DNA of 64,000 bases from Stappia sp. (GTDB lineage: Bacteria > Pseudomonadota > Alphaproteobacteria > Rhizobiales > Stappiaceae). Each line of letters begins with the position of its first letter. The stretch's first letter is position 1. The notes under the pieces are model-generated. The model was not told where the DNA came from and searched no databases. It saw only the letters and a list, made by a program, of their open reading frames with translations. The position numbers were made by a program, and so were the translations under genes. The stretch is taken from assembly GCF_040110915.1 (NCBI RefSeq), contig NZ_CP157793.1:3843001-3907000 (forward strand), read 5' to 3'. Of the stretch, positions 8,967-19,284 are shown in pieces.

Positions 8967-9126
8967 GACGATGCCCCCCGCATTTTTCGCAGTGCCCCCG
9001 CATTTTTCACGATGAATGACTAGCATGAACGACGAGTCGGGAGAATCCGGCAAGAGACCGATGCTTGCAAGCCGGCCGTTCGGCGCGTATGTCGGGCGCA
9101 TCCACGGTCCATCACAGGCAGGTTTC

Positions 9127-9681
9127 ATGCGCGGTTACTTCGCCGTCGGGGCGGAAGGCATTTCCAAGCCGATGAATCTCGGCAATCTGATGCGCTCCGC
9201 GCATGCCTTCGGCGCGAGCTTCTTCTTCACCGTCGACGCGGACCGCAAGATCCGCAAGGCGCCCGCCTCCGACACCTCGAAAAGCCCCGGCCACCTGCCG
9301 CTGTTCCACTGGCCGACGATGGCCGACATGGATCTGCCGCACGGCTGCCAGCTCGTCGGCGTCGAACTGACCGACGACGCTGTGGACCTGCCAAGCTTCA
9401 TGCATCCGCTCAAGGCCGCCTATGTGCTCGGTCCCGAACGCGGCTCGCTGTCGCCGGAAATGCAGGCCGCCTGCCACCACACCATCAAGATCCCGACGCG
9501 CTTCTGCCTGAACATCGCGGTCGCCGGCGCCATCGTGCTCTACGATCGCCACCGCGTGCACGGCCAGTATGCGGATCGCCCGCTCACCGCCGGCGGCCCC
9601 AGGACGCCGAAGCCGAAACACAAGCACGGCGGCCCGATCATGCGCACCGACCGCAAGATCCCCGGCATCGAAGCCGGCTGA
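9127..9681 (+). CDS. TrmH/SpoU-family RNA 2'-O-methyltransferase
   Basis: SAM-dependent RNA ribose methyltransferase with a trefoil knot. The three SpoU motifs are present: NLGNLMRSAHAFGA (motif 1), AYVLGPERGSLSPE (motif 2) and LNIAVAGAIVLYDRHR (motif 3). A basic Lys/His-rich tail follows. The frame is open from 9016, but the ATG at 9127 is chosen because AGGCAGG lies five bases before it and family members start MRGYF. This gives 184 residues. The RNA target (tRNA or rRNA) is unknown. It is divergent from the oxidoreductase gene. Confidence 0.85.
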   Translation: MRGYFAVGAEGISKPMNLGNLMRSAHAFGASFFFTVDADRKIRKAPASDTSKSPGHLPLFHWPTMADMDLPHGCQLVGVELTDDAVDLPSFMHPLKAAYVLGPERGSLSPEMQAACHHTIKIPTRFCLNIAVAGAIVLYDRHRVHGQYADRPLTAGGPRTPKPKHKHGGPIMRTDRKIPGIEAG

Positions 9682-9754
9682 CGGGGCTTTTCCCGGAAGG
9701 GGCCATTATCCGGAAAGGCGAGGGGGCGACCCGCGCTCCCTGCGCGCTTGTCCG

Positions 9755-9855
9755 TCTCCGCGCGGCCCGGGCCCTTTTTTATCTCCGCGCGGCCCTCGCG
9801 CTTTCTTATCTCCGCGCGGCCCTCGCGCTTTCTTATCTCCGCGCGGCCCTCGCGC
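9755..9855. repeat. 27-bp tandem repeat at the holA 3' end
   Basis: Nearly four units of a 27-bp sequence, consensus TCTCCGCGCGGCCCTCGCGC then TTTCTTA: unit 1 at 9755-9781 (diverged, ending CCCTTTTTTA), units 2 (9782-9808) and 3 (9809-9835) identical, and a partial unit 4 (9836-9855). The unit length is a multiple of three. The TAA stop of holA (9833-9835 on the minus strand) is formed inside unit 3, so the repeat abuts and slightly enters the coding end. Confidence 0.85.
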
Positions 9856-10876
9856 GGGCGACCCGCCCGAGCGTGAGGAACACGTCGCTGACCAGCGCCG
9901 GCGCGAGTGTCGGCGCCTTGCGCGCCTCCGCCACGGCCGCCCCCAGCCGCTCCCCGGCCTTGCCGAGATCCTCCGCCGACCACAGCGTCAGTTGCCGCGC
10001 AATGACCGCGCGGCGCTTGAAGAACACCGGCGGGCGCGCCCGCTCGACCACCTGCGCCGGTGCCACCCCGCGGTCGACGTCGACGCGCGCGCGCGCCAGA
10101 AACTGGAAATGCCGCAGGGCGCTGCCCGCGATCACGTCGGCGCGCTGCCCCGTGGCCTCCAGCCGCTCCAGCCCGTGATCGAGCGTCGCGAGGTCGCCGA
10201 GTGCCGCAGCGTCAATCAGCGCGTCCACGGCGAAGGCCGACGCATCGCCGATGATCGCCTCCACGTCCGCCGTCTCGATGCGGGTCTGGCCATGCGCGTA
10301 GAGACAGAGCTTGCGCACCTCGCCCCGGCTCGCCAGCCGGTCGGCCCCGAGCAGGCCCATCAACGCCTGACGCGCCTCGCGGGTGATCGTGAGCCCGGCC
10401 TCCCGGGTTTCGGTGTCGATGATGCGTTCGAGATCCCGCTCCGCGTCCGCATAGCAGGCGATGGCGACCGCCTGCCGGTCGCTCTCGACCTTCTTGCGCA
10501 GCCCGGTTCCCTTTTTCAGATCGCCGGCCTCGATGACGACGAGCGCGGTCGCCGGATCGAGCTGGCCGAACAGCGGATCGACGGCGGGGGCCAGGTTCTT
10601 GCCCGCCCCGTCGCGCACCCAGACCACGCGCCGACCGCCGAACAGCGGCACGGTCAGCGCCTCGTCGATCAGACGCGCAGGATCGGAGACGACATCGGAC
10701 GCATCGAGCTTGACCAGGGAAAACGGATCGTCGACGCCGCCGCTCGCCGCCGCGACGAGCGCCTGCGCGCGTTCCGACACGAGCCCGACGTCGGGACCGA
10801 AGACCAGCACCAGCGGGACATTGTCCGGCGGATTGGCGACGAACCGGTCGACCTCGCCGGCCTTGAGCGCCACCAT
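9833..10876 (-). CDS. holA: DNA polymerase III delta subunit
   Basis: Delta subunit of the clamp loader, which opens the beta clamp ring for loading on DNA. At 347 residues the length is right for HolA. The sequence follows the family: VPLVLVFGPDVGLVSERAQAL near residues 20-40 (P-loop-like but degenerate, as expected), a long helical middle, RGEVRKLCLYAHG near 205, and a helical C-terminal collar. The ATG lies 6 bp after the lptE stop, making it the last gene of leuS-lptE-holA. Its stop codon falls in a 27-bp tandem repeat, and the final residues RARAARR are low-complexity. Confidence 0.9.
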   Translation of the reverse strand: MVALKAGEVDRFVANPPDNVPLVLVFGPDVGLVSERAQALVAAASGGVDDPFSLVKLDASDVVSDPARLIDEALTVPLFGGRRVVWVRDGAGKNLAPAVDPLFGQLDPATALVVIEAGDLKKGTGLRKKVESDRQAVAIACYADAERDLERIIDTETREAGLTITREARQALMGLLGADRLASRGEVRKLCLYAHGQTRIETADVEAIIGDASAFAVDALIDAAALGDLATLDHGLERLEATGQRADVIAGSALRHFQFLARARVDVDRGVAPAQVVERARPPVFFKRRAVIARQLTLWSAEDLGKAGERLGAAVAEARKAPTLAPALVSDVFLTLGRVARARAARR

Positions 10877-10882
10877 CGCGGA

Positions 10883-11467
10883 TCAGCTCCGGGCGGCGAA
10901 GAAGCCGGCGATGCGGGTCTGGATGTCGACGGCGACGGCCTTGGCGGCCCGGTCTTCCGCGTCGCGCTCGGCGCGCAGGTTGGCGAAGCGCTGGCTGGAA
11001 AAGTCGAAGGACGCGGTGGCAAAGGCGCTGCCGGTCTCCAGCGTCCGTCCCGAGCCGATTTCGCTCAGCACATAGCTTGCGTTCACCGTGACCGTATAGG
11101 CCGCCGGCACGTCGGCGAGGCGCTCCACGCCGACCTCGCCGAGCGGCCGGTCGATGATGATCCTGAGGCGATAGGCGGGATCGGGCGCGGAGCGTCCGCG
11201 CTGGAAGCCGAAGATCAGCTCGTTGCGCAGCACCTGCCCGACGCGCTCCAGCTCGCGGTCCGCCACCGTGTCGACCGGATCGATGTCGATGCGGGCAAGC
11301 TCGTCGGCGAGCGCCGGATCGCCGGCCGCACTCCCCACCGTGCCGTAGAGCGGGCGCACCTGGCAGCCGGCGAGCGCCAGCGCGGCCGCAAGGCCCAGGC
11401 CAAGCGCCGCCCGGCGCGTCGGTGCCGGGCCGCCCGGCCGGCGCATCCTCGTATCAGACGACGACAT
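10883..11467 (-). CDS. lptE: LPS-assembly lipoprotein LptE
   Basis: Outer-membrane lipoprotein that plugs the LptD barrel during lipopolysaccharide insertion. The 194 residues begin with a twin-arginine-containing n-region, a hydrophobic stretch and the lipobox LAGC near residue 35, followed by QVRPLYG, the family start after the lipid Cys. The body alternates beta strands and helices and has little primary conservation, so position matters: leuS-lptE-holA is the standard order. It overlaps the leuS 3' end by 14 bp. A later ATG at 11446 is possible. Confidence 0.88.
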   Translation of the reverse strand: MSSSDTRMRRPGGPAPTRRAALGLGLAAALALAGCQVRPLYGTVGSAAGDPALADELARIDIDPVDTVADRELERVGQVLRNELIFGFQRGRSAPDPAYRLRIIIDRPLGEVGVERLADVPAAYTVTVNASYVLSEIGSGRTLETGSAFATASFDFSSQRFANLRAERDAEDRAAKAVAVDIQTRIAGFFAARS

Positions 11468-14066
11468 TCACGATCCTCTGCGGCACCACGATGATCTTGC
11501 GGGCCGGCTTGCCGTCGAGGGCGCGCTGAACCGCGTCGAGCGCCAGCGTAGCCGCTTCCACCTCGTCTTTGGAAGCCTCGCGCGCGACCGTGACCTCGGC
11601 GCGCTTCTTGCCGTTGACCTGCACCGGCAGAACCACCGTGTCCTCGATCAAAAGCTCGTCCTCGACATCCGGCCAGGGCGTGGTCGCCAGCAGCTCGGCG
11701 TGGCCGAACATGCTCCAGCATTCCTCGGCCAGATGCGGCGCCATCGGCGCCATCATCTGCACCAGATAGACCGCCGCCTCGCGAATGGCGAACCGCATGT
11801 CGTCGCCACTGGTATCGCCCTGGCAGGCCTTGGAGAGCGTGTTGACGAGCTCATAGAGCCGCGCCACGGCGCGGTTGAAGGCGAGCGCCTCGATGTCGGC
11901 CGACACCGCCGCGCAGGTCTTGTGCGTCGTGCGCCGCAGCGCGGTGGCCGCCTCGCCCACCTCGGCCGGGCGCACCCGCGCCGGAATGTCCTCGGTGATC
12001 TCCTTCACCAGCCGCCAGACGCGCTGCATGAAGCGCCACGCGCCCTGCACGCCGGCTTCCGTCCATTGCACGTCGCGCTCGGGCGGGCTGTCGGAGAGCA
12101 TGAACCAGCGCGCGGTATCCGCGCCATAGGTCTCGATGATGTCGGTCGGGTCGACGGTGTTCTTCTTCGACTTCGACATCTTCTCGATCGACCCGATGGC
12201 GACCGGTTCGCCGTCGTCGAGACGCAGCGCGCGGCGCTGGTCGCCGTCGCCCTCGATGCGTACCTCGGCCGGCGACAGCCAGGCCCCGTCCGGCCCCTTG
12301 TAGGTCTCATGCGTCACCATGCCCTGGGTGAACAGACCCTTGAACGGCTCCTTCACGCCCAGGTGTCCGGTCTCGCACATGGCGCGGGCGAAGAAGCGCG
12401 AATAGAGCAGATGCAGGATCGCGTGCTCGATGCCGCCGATGTACTGGTCGACCGGCAGCCAGGCATTGGCGACCTCGGGATCGGTCGGCGTCTCGGCGCC
12501 GGAATCGGTAAAGCGCGCGAAATACCAGGACGAATCCACGAAGGTGTCCATCGTGTCCGTCTCGCGCCGCGCCGGCCCGCCGCAGGACGGGCACTCCACG
12601 TGCCGCCAGGTCGGATGCCGGTCGAGCGGATTGCCGGGCTTGTCGAAGTCGATGTCGTCGGGCAGTTCGACCGGGAGATCCTTGACCGGCACCGGCACCA
12701 CGCCGCAATCGTCGCAATGGATGACCGGGATCGGACAGCCCCAGTAACGCTGGCGCGAAATGCCCCAGTCGCGCAGCCGGTAGTTCACCTGCAGTTCCGC
12801 CTGCGGCACGCCGCCGTCGACCGGCCGGGTGACCAGCCGCTCGGCCACCGCCTTCTTGGCATCCTCGATCGACAGCCCGTCCATGAAGTCGGAATTGTAG
12901 ATCGTGCCGGCCTCGACATAGGCCTCGTCGCCGATCTCGAAGGTCGCCGGATCCGCGCCCTCGGGCAGCACGACGGGCTTCACCGGCAGGCCGTACTTGC
13001 GGGCGAAGTCGAGATCGCGCTGGTCGTGCGCCGGACAGGCGAAGATCGCGCCGGTGCCGTAATCCATCAGGATGAAGTTGGCGATATAGACCGGCAGCTC
13101 CAGCTCCGGATCGAGCGGATGCACGACCTTCAGCCCGGTGTCGATGCCGATCTTCTCCGCCGTCTCCAGCGCCTCTTCCGAGGTCTCCATGTGCCGGCAG
13201 GTCTCGAGGAACGTCGCGATCTCCGCATTGTCCTCTGCCAGCTTGAGCGCGATCGGATGGTCCGGCGACAGTCCCATGAAGGAGGCGCCGAACAGCGTGT
13301 CCGGGCGGGTGGTGAAGATCTCCAGCACCGCGTCGCCGGTCGGCGCCGGCTCGGTGAACTCGAAGCGGATGTGCAGGCCTTCGGAGCGTCCGATCCAGTT
13401 CTTCTGCATCAGCCGGACCTTTTCCGGCCAGCGGTCGAGATCGTCGAGCGCCGAGAGAAGCTCCTCGGACCAGTCGGAAATGCGGAAGAACCACTGGGTC
13501 AGCTCGCGCTGCTCCACGACCGCGCCCGAGCGCCAGCCGCGCCCGTCGATGACCTGCTCGTTGGCGAGCACGGTCATGTCGACCGGATCCCAGTTGACCT
13601 TGGAGTTCTTGCGGTAGGCAAGCCCCGCCTTCAGGAAATCGAGGAACAGGCGCTGCTGCTGGGTGTAATACGCCACGTCGCAGGTCGCGAACTCGCGCGC
13701 CCAGTCGAGCGACAGGCCCATCACCTTGAGCTGGCCGCGCATGGTCTCGATGTTCTGGTAGGTCCAGTCGCGCGGGTGCACCTTGTTCTGCATGGCGGCG
13801 TTCTCGGCCGGCATGCCGAAGGCGTCCCAGCCCATCGGGTGCAGCACGTTGAAGCCCTTGGCGCGCTTGTAGCGGGCGACGACATCCCCCATCGCATAGT
13901 TGCGCACGTGCCCCATGTGGATGCGGCCCGACGGATAGGGGAACATTTCCAGCACGTAGTATTTCGGCCGGGGGTCGTCGTTCGCGGTCGCGAAGACCTG
14001 GGTTTCGTCCCAGACCCGCTGCCAGCGGCTCTCCGCCTCGCCGGCGTTGTAGCGCTCCGTCGCCAT
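11454..14066 (-). CDS. leuS: Leucyl-tRNA synthetase
   Basis: Class I synthetase charging tRNA-Leu. The 870 residues match bacterial LeuRS. The HIGH signature appears as HMGH at 50-53, the CP1 editing domain includes [12 protein letters not shown] and [15 protein letters not shown], and KMSKSKKN lies near residue 628. A zinc-type [20 protein letters not shown] segment is present. The frame extends upstream to 14117, but the ATG at 14064-14066 matches the family start MATERYN. First gene of leuS-lptE-holA, divergent from yggS. Confidence 0.96.
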   Translation of the reverse strand: MATERYNAGEAESRWQRVWDETQVFATANDDPRPKYYVLEMFPYPSGRIHMGHVRNYAMGDVVARYKRAKGFNVLHPMGWDAFGMPAENAAMQNKVHPRDWTYQNIETMRGQLKVMGLSLDWAREFATCDVAYYTQQQRLFLDFLKAGLAYRKNSKVNWDPVDMTVLANEQVIDGRGWRSGAVVEQRELTQWFFRISDWSEELLSALDDLDRWPEKVRLMQKNWIGRSEGLHIRFEFTEPAPTGDAVLEIFTTRPDTLFGASFMGLSPDHPIALKLAEDNAEIATFLETCRHMETSEEALETAEKIGIDTGLKVVHPLDPELELPVYIANFILMDYGTGAIFACPAHDQRDLDFARKYGLPVKPVVLPEGADPATFEIGDEAYVEAGTIYNSDFMDGLSIEDAKKAVAERLVTRPVDGGVPQAELQVNYRLRDWGISRQRYWGCPIPVIHCDDCGVVPVPVKDLPVELPDDIDFDKPGNPLDRHPTWRHVECPSCGGPARRETDTMDTFVDSSWYFARFTDSGAETPTDPEVANAWLPVDQYIGGIEHAILHLLYSRFFARAMCETGHLGVKEPFKGLFTQGMVTHETYKGPDGAWLSPAEVRIEGDGDQRRALRLDDGEPVAIGSIEKMSKSKKNTVDPTDIIETYGADTARWFMLSDSPPERDVQWTEAGVQGAWRFMQRVWRLVKEITEDIPARVRPAEVGEAATALRRTTHKTCAAVSADIEALAFNRAVARLYELVNTLSKACQGDTSGDDMRFAIREAAVYLVQMMAPMAPHLAEECWSMFGHAELLATTPWPDVEDELLIEDTVVLPVQVNGKKRAEVTVAREASKDEVEAATLALDAVQRALDGKPARKIIVVPQRIVNVVV

Positions 14067-14259
14067 GATGTGATTGCTTTTCCCGTGGGTGATGATGAGA
14101 CGTGGCGGGACTGTCACCAGAAATCCGGCGCGCGGTCAACCGGCATCGCACCGCGCGCCCGCGCGCGCCGGCCGCGCACATGCCCGCGCTTGCATTCGCG
14201 GCGAAGTCGGCGCATCACGGCCCGACACCGGCCGATCGCGATACTGGAGAGTGCCCATC

Positions 14260-14943
14260 ATGACCGCCGCCGACGCCCCCGCCCGTCTCGCCGACATCCG
14301 CGCCCGCATCGCCGCCGCCGCGGCCGAGGCCGACCGCGCCCCCGAAAGCACCACGCTGATCGCCGTCTCCAAGACCTTCGACGCCGACGCGATCCGCCCG
14401 GTGATCGCCGCCGGCCAGCGCGTCTTCGGCGAAAACCGCGTGCAGGAGGCACAGGGCAAATGGCCGGCGCTGAAGGCAGAGACGCCGGACCTCGAATTGC
14501 ATCTGATCGGACCGCTGCAATCGAACAAGGCGAAGGACGCGGTCGCCCTCTTCGACGTGATCCATACGCTCGACCGGGAGAAGATCGCCCGCGTGCTGAA
14601 GAGCGAATGCGAGCGCCAGGGCCGCGCCTTGCGCTTCTTCATCCAGGTGAACACCGGCGCGGAACCGCAAAAGGCGGGCATCGCGCCCGAGGAGACGCCC
14701 GCCTTCGTGACGCTGTGCCGCGACGAGCTCGGCCTCGACGTCGCCGGCCTCATGTGCATTCCCCCGGTCGAGGACATGCCGGGCCCGCATTTCGCGCTGC
14801 TTGAGAAACTCGCCCGCGAAACCGGCCTGGAGGAACTGTCGATGGGCATGTCCGGCGACTTCGAAAGCGCGATCCGTTTCGGCGCCACCCATGTGCGCGT
14901 CGGCTCCGCGATCTTCGGCGCCCGGGACACGCCGGCGGGCTGA
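14260..14943 (+). CDS. yggS: YggS-family PLP homeostasis protein
   Basis: Single-domain alanine-racemase-like barrel that binds pyridoxal phosphate without known catalysis and buffers the cellular B6 and amino/keto-acid pools. The 227 residues carry the PLP lysine Lys38 in LIAVSKTF, then FGENRVQEAQGKW, LHLIGPLQSNKAK, QVNTGAEPQKAG, and LSMGMSGDFESAI followed by VRVGSAIFG. These are the full set of family motifs. GGAGAG precedes the ATG; the frame open from 14074 lacks family similarity. Convergent with trkH, 4 bp between stops. Confidence 0.93.
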   Translation: MTAADAPARLADIRARIAAAAAEADRAPESTTLIAVSKTFDADAIRPVIAAGQRVFGENRVQEAQGKWPALKAETPDLELHLIGPLQSNKAKDAVALFDVIHTLDREKIARVLKSECERQGRALRFFIQVNTGAEPQKAGIAPEETPAFVTLCRDELGLDVAGLMCIPPVEDMPGPHFALLEKLARETGLEELSMGMSGDFESAIRFGATHVRVGSAIFGARDTPAG

Positions 14944-14947
14944 GGCC

Positions 14948-16390
14948 TCAATCGCCGGTCCAGAATTCCGGCAGAAGCACGAGCAGGCCGGCCAGGATCT
15001 CCAGCCGGCCGAGGATCATCTCATAGGCCAGAAGCAGCTTGGTGGCATCGCCGAGCGACTGGAACGTGCCCGCCGGCCCGATGATCGCGCCCACGCCCGG
15101 ACCCACGTTGGCGAGCGCGGTGATCGACGCGCTCAGCGCGGTCTCCAGATCGAGCCCCGCGCCCGCGTAGACCAGCGCGAACAGCGCGAAGGTCCCGACA
15201 TAGACGATGGCGAAGACGAAGATGCCCTCGGCGACGTCCGGCGTCAGCCTGCGCCCGTCATAGCGCGCCGCGCAGGCCCGGTGCGGGCGGATCAGGAGCT
15301 GGACGCGCGTGCGGATCAGCCTCAGCAGCGCGACCGCGCGAAACGCCTTGAAACCGCCCGAGGTCGACCCGCTGCACCCGCCGAAGAACGTCAGCAGGAA
15401 GAAGAGCGTCAGGGCGAAGGGCCCCCACCTCAGATAATCCTCGCTCGCGTAGCCCGTGGTCGAAACGACGGAGACCACATGGAAGACGGCAAGTGTGAGC
15501 TCGCGCCACGGGTCGGCGCTGGCATGCAGGTGGAGCACCGTGAAGGCGGCGAGAGAGGCACACGCCACCAGGCCGAGAAAGAACGCGATCTGCGGCAGAT
15601 CCCGCCGCTCGCCCCGTTCCACGAAGCGGATGAGAAAGAGAAACGGCAGGCTCGACAACGTCATGAAGACGATCGCGACCCAGTAGAGCGGCAGGGCCGT
15701 GAACTGGCCGAAGGACCGGTCGGAGGTCGAGTAGCCGCCGGTCGACACCGTCGTCAGCGCGTGATTGAGCGCCTGGAACGCATCCATGCCGCCGAGGCGA
15801 TAGAGAAGCCCCGCCGCCGCCGTCAGCCCGACGTAAAGCACCAGCAGCCGCATCAGGAACGGCTCGATGCGGCCATAGGGTTTCGTCGCGGTCTCCGAGG
15901 ATTCCACCGCGAACAGCTGTGCGCCGCCCGACCGCAGTCCCGGCAGCAGCCAGATGCCGAGCACGACGATGCCGATCCCGCCCATCCATTGCAGCAGCGA
16001 GCGCCAGAGCAGCAGGCCGACCGGCAGCGTGTCGAGACCGGTGAGAACCGTGGCGCCCGTCGTCGTCAGCCCGGACACCGCCTCGAACACCGCGTCCGAC
16101 ACGGACATGCGCGCCGCGCCGAACATCATCGGCAAGGCCGCGCACAGTCCGCTCACCACCCAGGCAAGATTGACGAAGAGGAAAATCTCGCGTCGGCGCA
16201 TGACGTTGGAGGGCGCCGAAAAGGCCAGCGCCATGGTCGCACCCGTGCATCCGACCAGCGCCGCCGACAGGACGAAGCCGCTCCAGTCGGCGTTGCCCGC
16301 GCTCAGGTCGACCGCGGCGGGCAGGAGCATGAACACGGCGATCACGATCATCAGCCAGCCGATCGGCTGCGCCACCGCGCGAAAGTCCAT
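14948..16390 (-). CDS. trkH: Trk-type potassium uptake protein TrkH
   Basis: Inner-membrane K+ translocating subunit with four P-loops arranged as a pseudo-tetramer. Over 480 residues there are about ten hydrophobic segments. The four filter segments read TTTGATVLTGLD, TVSTGGYSTSD, VVSTTGYASEDY and LANVGPGVGAI, each with the central Gly. The start is the ATG at 16388-16390 (MDFRAVAQP); the upstream extension to 16612 is basic and not membrane-like. TrkH normally needs cytoplasmic TrkA, which is not in this window. Confidence 0.92.
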   Translation of the reverse strand: MDFRAVAQPIGWLMIVIAVFMLLPAAVDLSAGNADWSGFVLSAALVGCTGATMALAFSAPSNVMRRREIFLFVNLAWVVSGLCAALPMMFGAARMSVSDAVFEAVSGLTTTGATVLTGLDTLPVGLLLWRSLLQWMGGIGIVVLGIWLLPGLRSGGAQLFAVESSETATKPYGRIEPFLMRLLVLYVGLTAAAGLLYRLGGMDAFQALNHALTTVSTGGYSTSDRSFGQFTALPLYWVAIVFMTLSSLPFLFLIRFVERGERRDLPQIAFFLGLVACASLAAFTVLHLHASADPWRELTLAVFHVVSVVSTTGYASEDYLRWGPFALTLFFLLTFFGGCSGSTSGGFKAFRAVALLRLIRTRVQLLIRPHRACAARYDGRRLTPDVAEGIFVFAIVYVGTFALFALVYAGAGLDLETALSASITALANVGPGVGAIIGPAGTFQSLGDATKLLLAYEMILGRLEILAGLLVLLPEFWTGD

Positions 16391-16828
16391 CGTCCACGTC
16401 CGGTTTCGACGCGCAACGGCGCCAGGATCACTCGCCTTATGCGCCTCGTCGCCGCGGCAGGCAAGACCAAACCATCGACTCGGCGAGCCGCGGCGCGCCG
16501 GATACGCCGGCGGGGGAATGTGCCGGCAGAGCGGACGTGCCGGCCGGTTCCGCTTGACTCGCGGACCATTTTGCGGCATTGCGCCTGCAACTTTCGAAAA
16601 GAGCGACCACAATCAGATCGGCCGACCGGGACCCGCGAAGGTCTAAAGAGATCCCGGAGGCTCCCACCCGACAGCGCGATGCGCCCTCGGGTGCCGCCCC
16701 GCCGTGGGCTTTTCTTTTCGTAGGCGCGCCCTTGCGGGGCCGCGCCCGCCACCGAACGCGCGCCCCGGAGCCTCCGGACGCGCCTCACGCAGGACGCCTG
16801 AGACGGCACGTGAAAGGACACGAAGGAC
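16391..16828. other. trkH/ffh divergent intergenic region
   Basis: This 438-bp segment should hold promoters for both genes. I looked for the 4.5S SRP RNA, which would fit next to ffh, and did not find its conserved GGAAGCAGCC-type loop. GCCC at about 16684 and GGGC before TTTTCTTTT at about 16710 could form a poor terminator or leader hairpin 110 bp before ffh. Nothing else is recognisable. Confidence 0.4.
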
Positions 16829-18370
16829 ATGTTTGAAAGTCTGTCCGATCGCCTGAGCGGCATTCTCGACAAGCTCACCCGACGCGGTGCGCTGTCTGAG
16901 GCCGACGTGTCCGAGGCGCTGCGCGAGGTCCGCCGCGCGCTGATCGAGGCCGACGTCGCCCTGCCGATCGTCAAGTCCTTCACCGACAAGGTGCGCAACC
17001 GCGCCGTCGGCCAGGAAGTCCTGAAGTCGGTCACTCCGGGCCAGCAGGTCGTCAAGATCGTGCACGACCAGCTCGTGGAGATGCTGGGCGCCGAGGCCGA
17101 TCCGATCGACCTCAACGCGCCGGCTCCGGTGGCGCTGATGATGGTCGGCCTGCAGGGCTCGGGCAAGACGACGACCACCGCGAAAATCGCCCTGCGGCTG
17201 ACCCAGCGGGACAAGCGCAAGGTCCTGATGGCCTCGCTCGACACCCGCCGCCCGGCCGCGCAGGAACAGCTCAAGGTGCTCGGCGAGCAGACCGGCATCG
17301 ACACGCTGCCGATCGTCGCCGGCCAGTCGCCGGTGCAGATCGCTAGCCGGGCGATGACCGCGGCGAAGCTCGGCGGCTACGACGTCGTCATGCTCGACAC
17401 CGCCGGCCGCACGCATATCGACGAGCCGCTGATGGTGGAGATGGCCGAGATCAAGGCCTCCGCCGCGCCGCATGAGATCCTGCTGGTCGCGGATTCGCTG
17501 ACCGGTCAGGACGCGGTCAACGTCGCGACCTCCTTCGACGAGCGCGTCGGCATCACCGGCATCGTGCTGACCCGCATGGACGGCGACGGGCGCGGCGGCG
17601 CCGCCCTGTCGATGCGCGCGGTCACCGGCAAGCCGGTCAAGCTGATCGGCACCGGCGAGAAGGCGGACGCGCTGGAGGACTTCCATCCCTCGCGCATCGC
17701 CGACCGCATCCTCGGCATGGGCGACATCGTCTCGCTGGTCGAAAAGGCCGCGCGCGAGTTCGACGAGGAAAAGACGGCCAGGATGGCCGCCAAGATGCAG
17801 AAGGGCGCCTTCGATCTGGAGGACCTCGCCGAGCAGCTCAAGCAGATGGAAAAGCTCGGCGGCATGTCGGGCATCATGGGCATGATGCCGGGCGTGGGGA
17901 AGCTCAAGAAGCAGATGGGCGAGGCCAATCTCGACGACAAGATGATCAAGCGCCAGGTCGCGATCATCCAGTCGATGACCCCACAGGAACGGCGCAAGCC
18001 CGAGCTCCTCAAGGCCAGCCGCAAGAAGCGCATCGCCGCCGGCTCCGGCGTCGACGTCGCCGCGGTCAACAAGCTCCTGAAGATGCACCGCCAGATGGCG
18101 GACATGATGAAGCAGATGGGCAAGGGCAAGGGCGGCCTGCTCGGCAAGATGATGGGCGGCATGGGCGGCGGGATGCCTGGCGGCATGCCGAACATCGATC
18201 CCAAGGAACTGGAAAAACTCGCCAAGTCCGGTCAGCTGCCGGGCATGGGCGGCGGCGGCGGTCTTCCGGGCGGCCTGCCCGGCGGGATGCCGGGTCTTCC
18301 CGGCCCCGGCGGCGCGAAACTGCCGGGCCTCGGCGGCATGCCGGGCATGGCACGGGGAAAGAAAAAATGA
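16829..18370 (+). CDS. ffh: Signal recognition particle protein Ffh (SRP54)
   Basis: GTPase that binds signal sequences and 4.5S RNA and delivers ribosomes to FtsY at the membrane. In 513 residues: N domain (1-85), G domain with [15 protein letters not shown] near 107, [33 protein letters not shown] and GTGEK, then the Met-rich M domain (about 300-435) with [15 protein letters not shown] and [11 protein letters not shown]. An unusually long Gly/Met/Pro-rich tail (about 445-513) ends in RGKKK. It starts a rightward run with a chorismate mutase that overlaps it by 4 bp. Confidence 0.96.
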   Translation: MFESLSDRLSGILDKLTRRGALSEADVSEALREVRRALIEADVALPIVKSFTDKVRNRAVGQEVLKSVTPGQQVVKIVHDQLVEMLGAEADPIDLNAPAPVALMMVGLQGSGKTTTTAKIALRLTQRDKRKVLMASLDTRRPAAQEQLKVLGEQTGIDTLPIVAGQSPVQIASRAMTAAKLGGYDVVMLDTAGRTHIDEPLMVEMAEIKASAAPHEILLVADSLTGQDAVNVATSFDERVGITGIVLTRMDGDGRGGAALSMRAVTGKPVKLIGTGEKADALEDFHPSRIADRILGMGDIVSLVEKAAREFDEEKTARMAAKMQKGAFDLEDLAEQLKQMEKLGGMSGIMGMMPGVGKLKKQMGEANLDDKMIKRQVAIIQSMTPQERRKPELLKASRKKRIAAGSGVDVAAVNKLLKMHRQMADMMKQMGKGKGGLLGKMMGGMGGGMPGGMPNIDPKELEKLAKSGQLPGMGGGGGLPGGLPGGMPGLPGPGGAKLPGLGGMPGMARGKKK

Positions 18371-18726
18371 CCGATATTCCGACCGCCCGCGACGCCCGAA
18401 CCCGCACGGCCGGCACCGACGCCGAACGCCTGCTCGATCCCGCCTCCGAGGCGCTGGGCGAGCTTGGCCGACTGCGCGCCTCGATCGACAACATCGACGC
18501 CGCGCTCGTCCACATGCTGGCCGAACGCTTCAAGTGCACGCAGAAGGTCGGCGTGCTGAAGGCGACCCACGATCTTCCGCCCGCCGATCCGGCGCGCGAG
18601 GAGCGACAGATCGCACGGCTGCGGGCGCTTGCCCGCGATGCCGATCTCGACCCCGATTTCGCGGAGAAATTCCTGAACTTCATCGTGAAGGATGTCATCC
18701 GCCACCACGAAGCCATTCGCCGATAA
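18367..18726 (+). CDS. Chorismate mutase, AroQ class
   Basis: Converts chorismate to prephenate for Phe and Tyr synthesis. The 119 residues hold one all-helical AroQ domain (about 32-118): [20 protein letters not shown] with the first active-site Arg, [11 protein letters not shown] with the second Arg/Lys region, then [19 protein letters not shown]. There is no signal peptide or fused prephenate domain, so it is a cytoplasmic monofunctional mutase. Its ATG overlaps the ffh stop (ATGA), implying translational coupling. The pairing with ffh is known in related alphaproteobacteria and has no obvious functional reason. Confidence 0.88.
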   Translation: MTDIPTARDARTRTAGTDAERLLDPASEALGELGRLRASIDNIDAALVHMLAERFKCTQKVGVLKATHDLPPADPAREERQIARLRALARDADLDPDFAEKFLNFIVKDVIRHHEAIRR

Positions 18727-18755
18727 TCAGGCGAACGATCACAGGAGACACCCCC

Positions 18756-19142
18756 ATGGCTTTGAAAATCCGTCTTGCCCGCGGTGGCGCCAAGAAGCGT
18801 CCGTTCTACCGCATCGTGATCGCCGACGTGCGCTCGCCGCGCGACGGCCGGTTCATCGAGAAGGTCGGCGTCTACAACCCGATGCTGCCGAAGGACGACG
18901 AGAACCGCATCTCGATCGACATCGAGCGCGTTCAGCATTGGCTGCAGCATGGCGCCAAGCCGACCGACCGCGTCCTGCGCTTCCTCGATGCCGCCGGCGT
19001 CGCGACGCGCGCGCCGCGCAACAACCCGAAGAAGGCCGAGCCGGGCGCGAAGGCCAAGGAGCGACTGGAAGCGCGTCAGCAGGCCGCCGAGGAAGCCGCC
19101 GCTGCCGCCGCCGAGGGTGGCGAGGAAGCCGCGGCCGAGTAA
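18756..19142 (+). CDS. rpsP: 30S ribosomal protein S16
   Basis: Small-subunit assembly protein. The first 80 residues are standard S16: [20 protein letters not shown], then [21 protein letters not shown] sequence and [13 protein letters not shown]. The remaining ~48 residues are a lineage-type Lys then Ala/Glu-rich tail ending in EEAAAE. ACAGGAGA lies about eight bases before the ATG. Start of the rpsP-rimM-trmD-rplS set. Confidence 0.95.
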   Translation: MALKIRLARGGAKKRPFYRIVIADVRSPRDGRFIEKVGVYNPMLPKDDENRISIDIERVQHWLQHGAKPTDRVLRFLDAAGVATRAPRNNPKKAEPGAKAKERLEARQQAAEEAAAAAAEGGEEAAAE

Positions 19143-19284
19143 TCCGCGTCTCTCGGGACCCGGCCCCGCGCACGGGACGGGTCCCGCTGCCGGGCGCGCG
19201 AGCGCGTCGCGGCGGGTGCGCCGGCCGGGAGACGGCCGGGTCACAGCTTCAACGTGTCACGGTTCCAGCGGGAGAGGTGCGCTC

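Noticed and set aside
9569..14804. Long rightward open frames opposite holA, lptE and leuS
   Set aside because: Same shadow effect. No conserved domain; the opposite strand holds recognisable genes.
16391..16828. 4.5S SRP RNA gene next to ffh
   Set aside because: I searched for the conserved tetraloop and helix 8 bases and did not find them.
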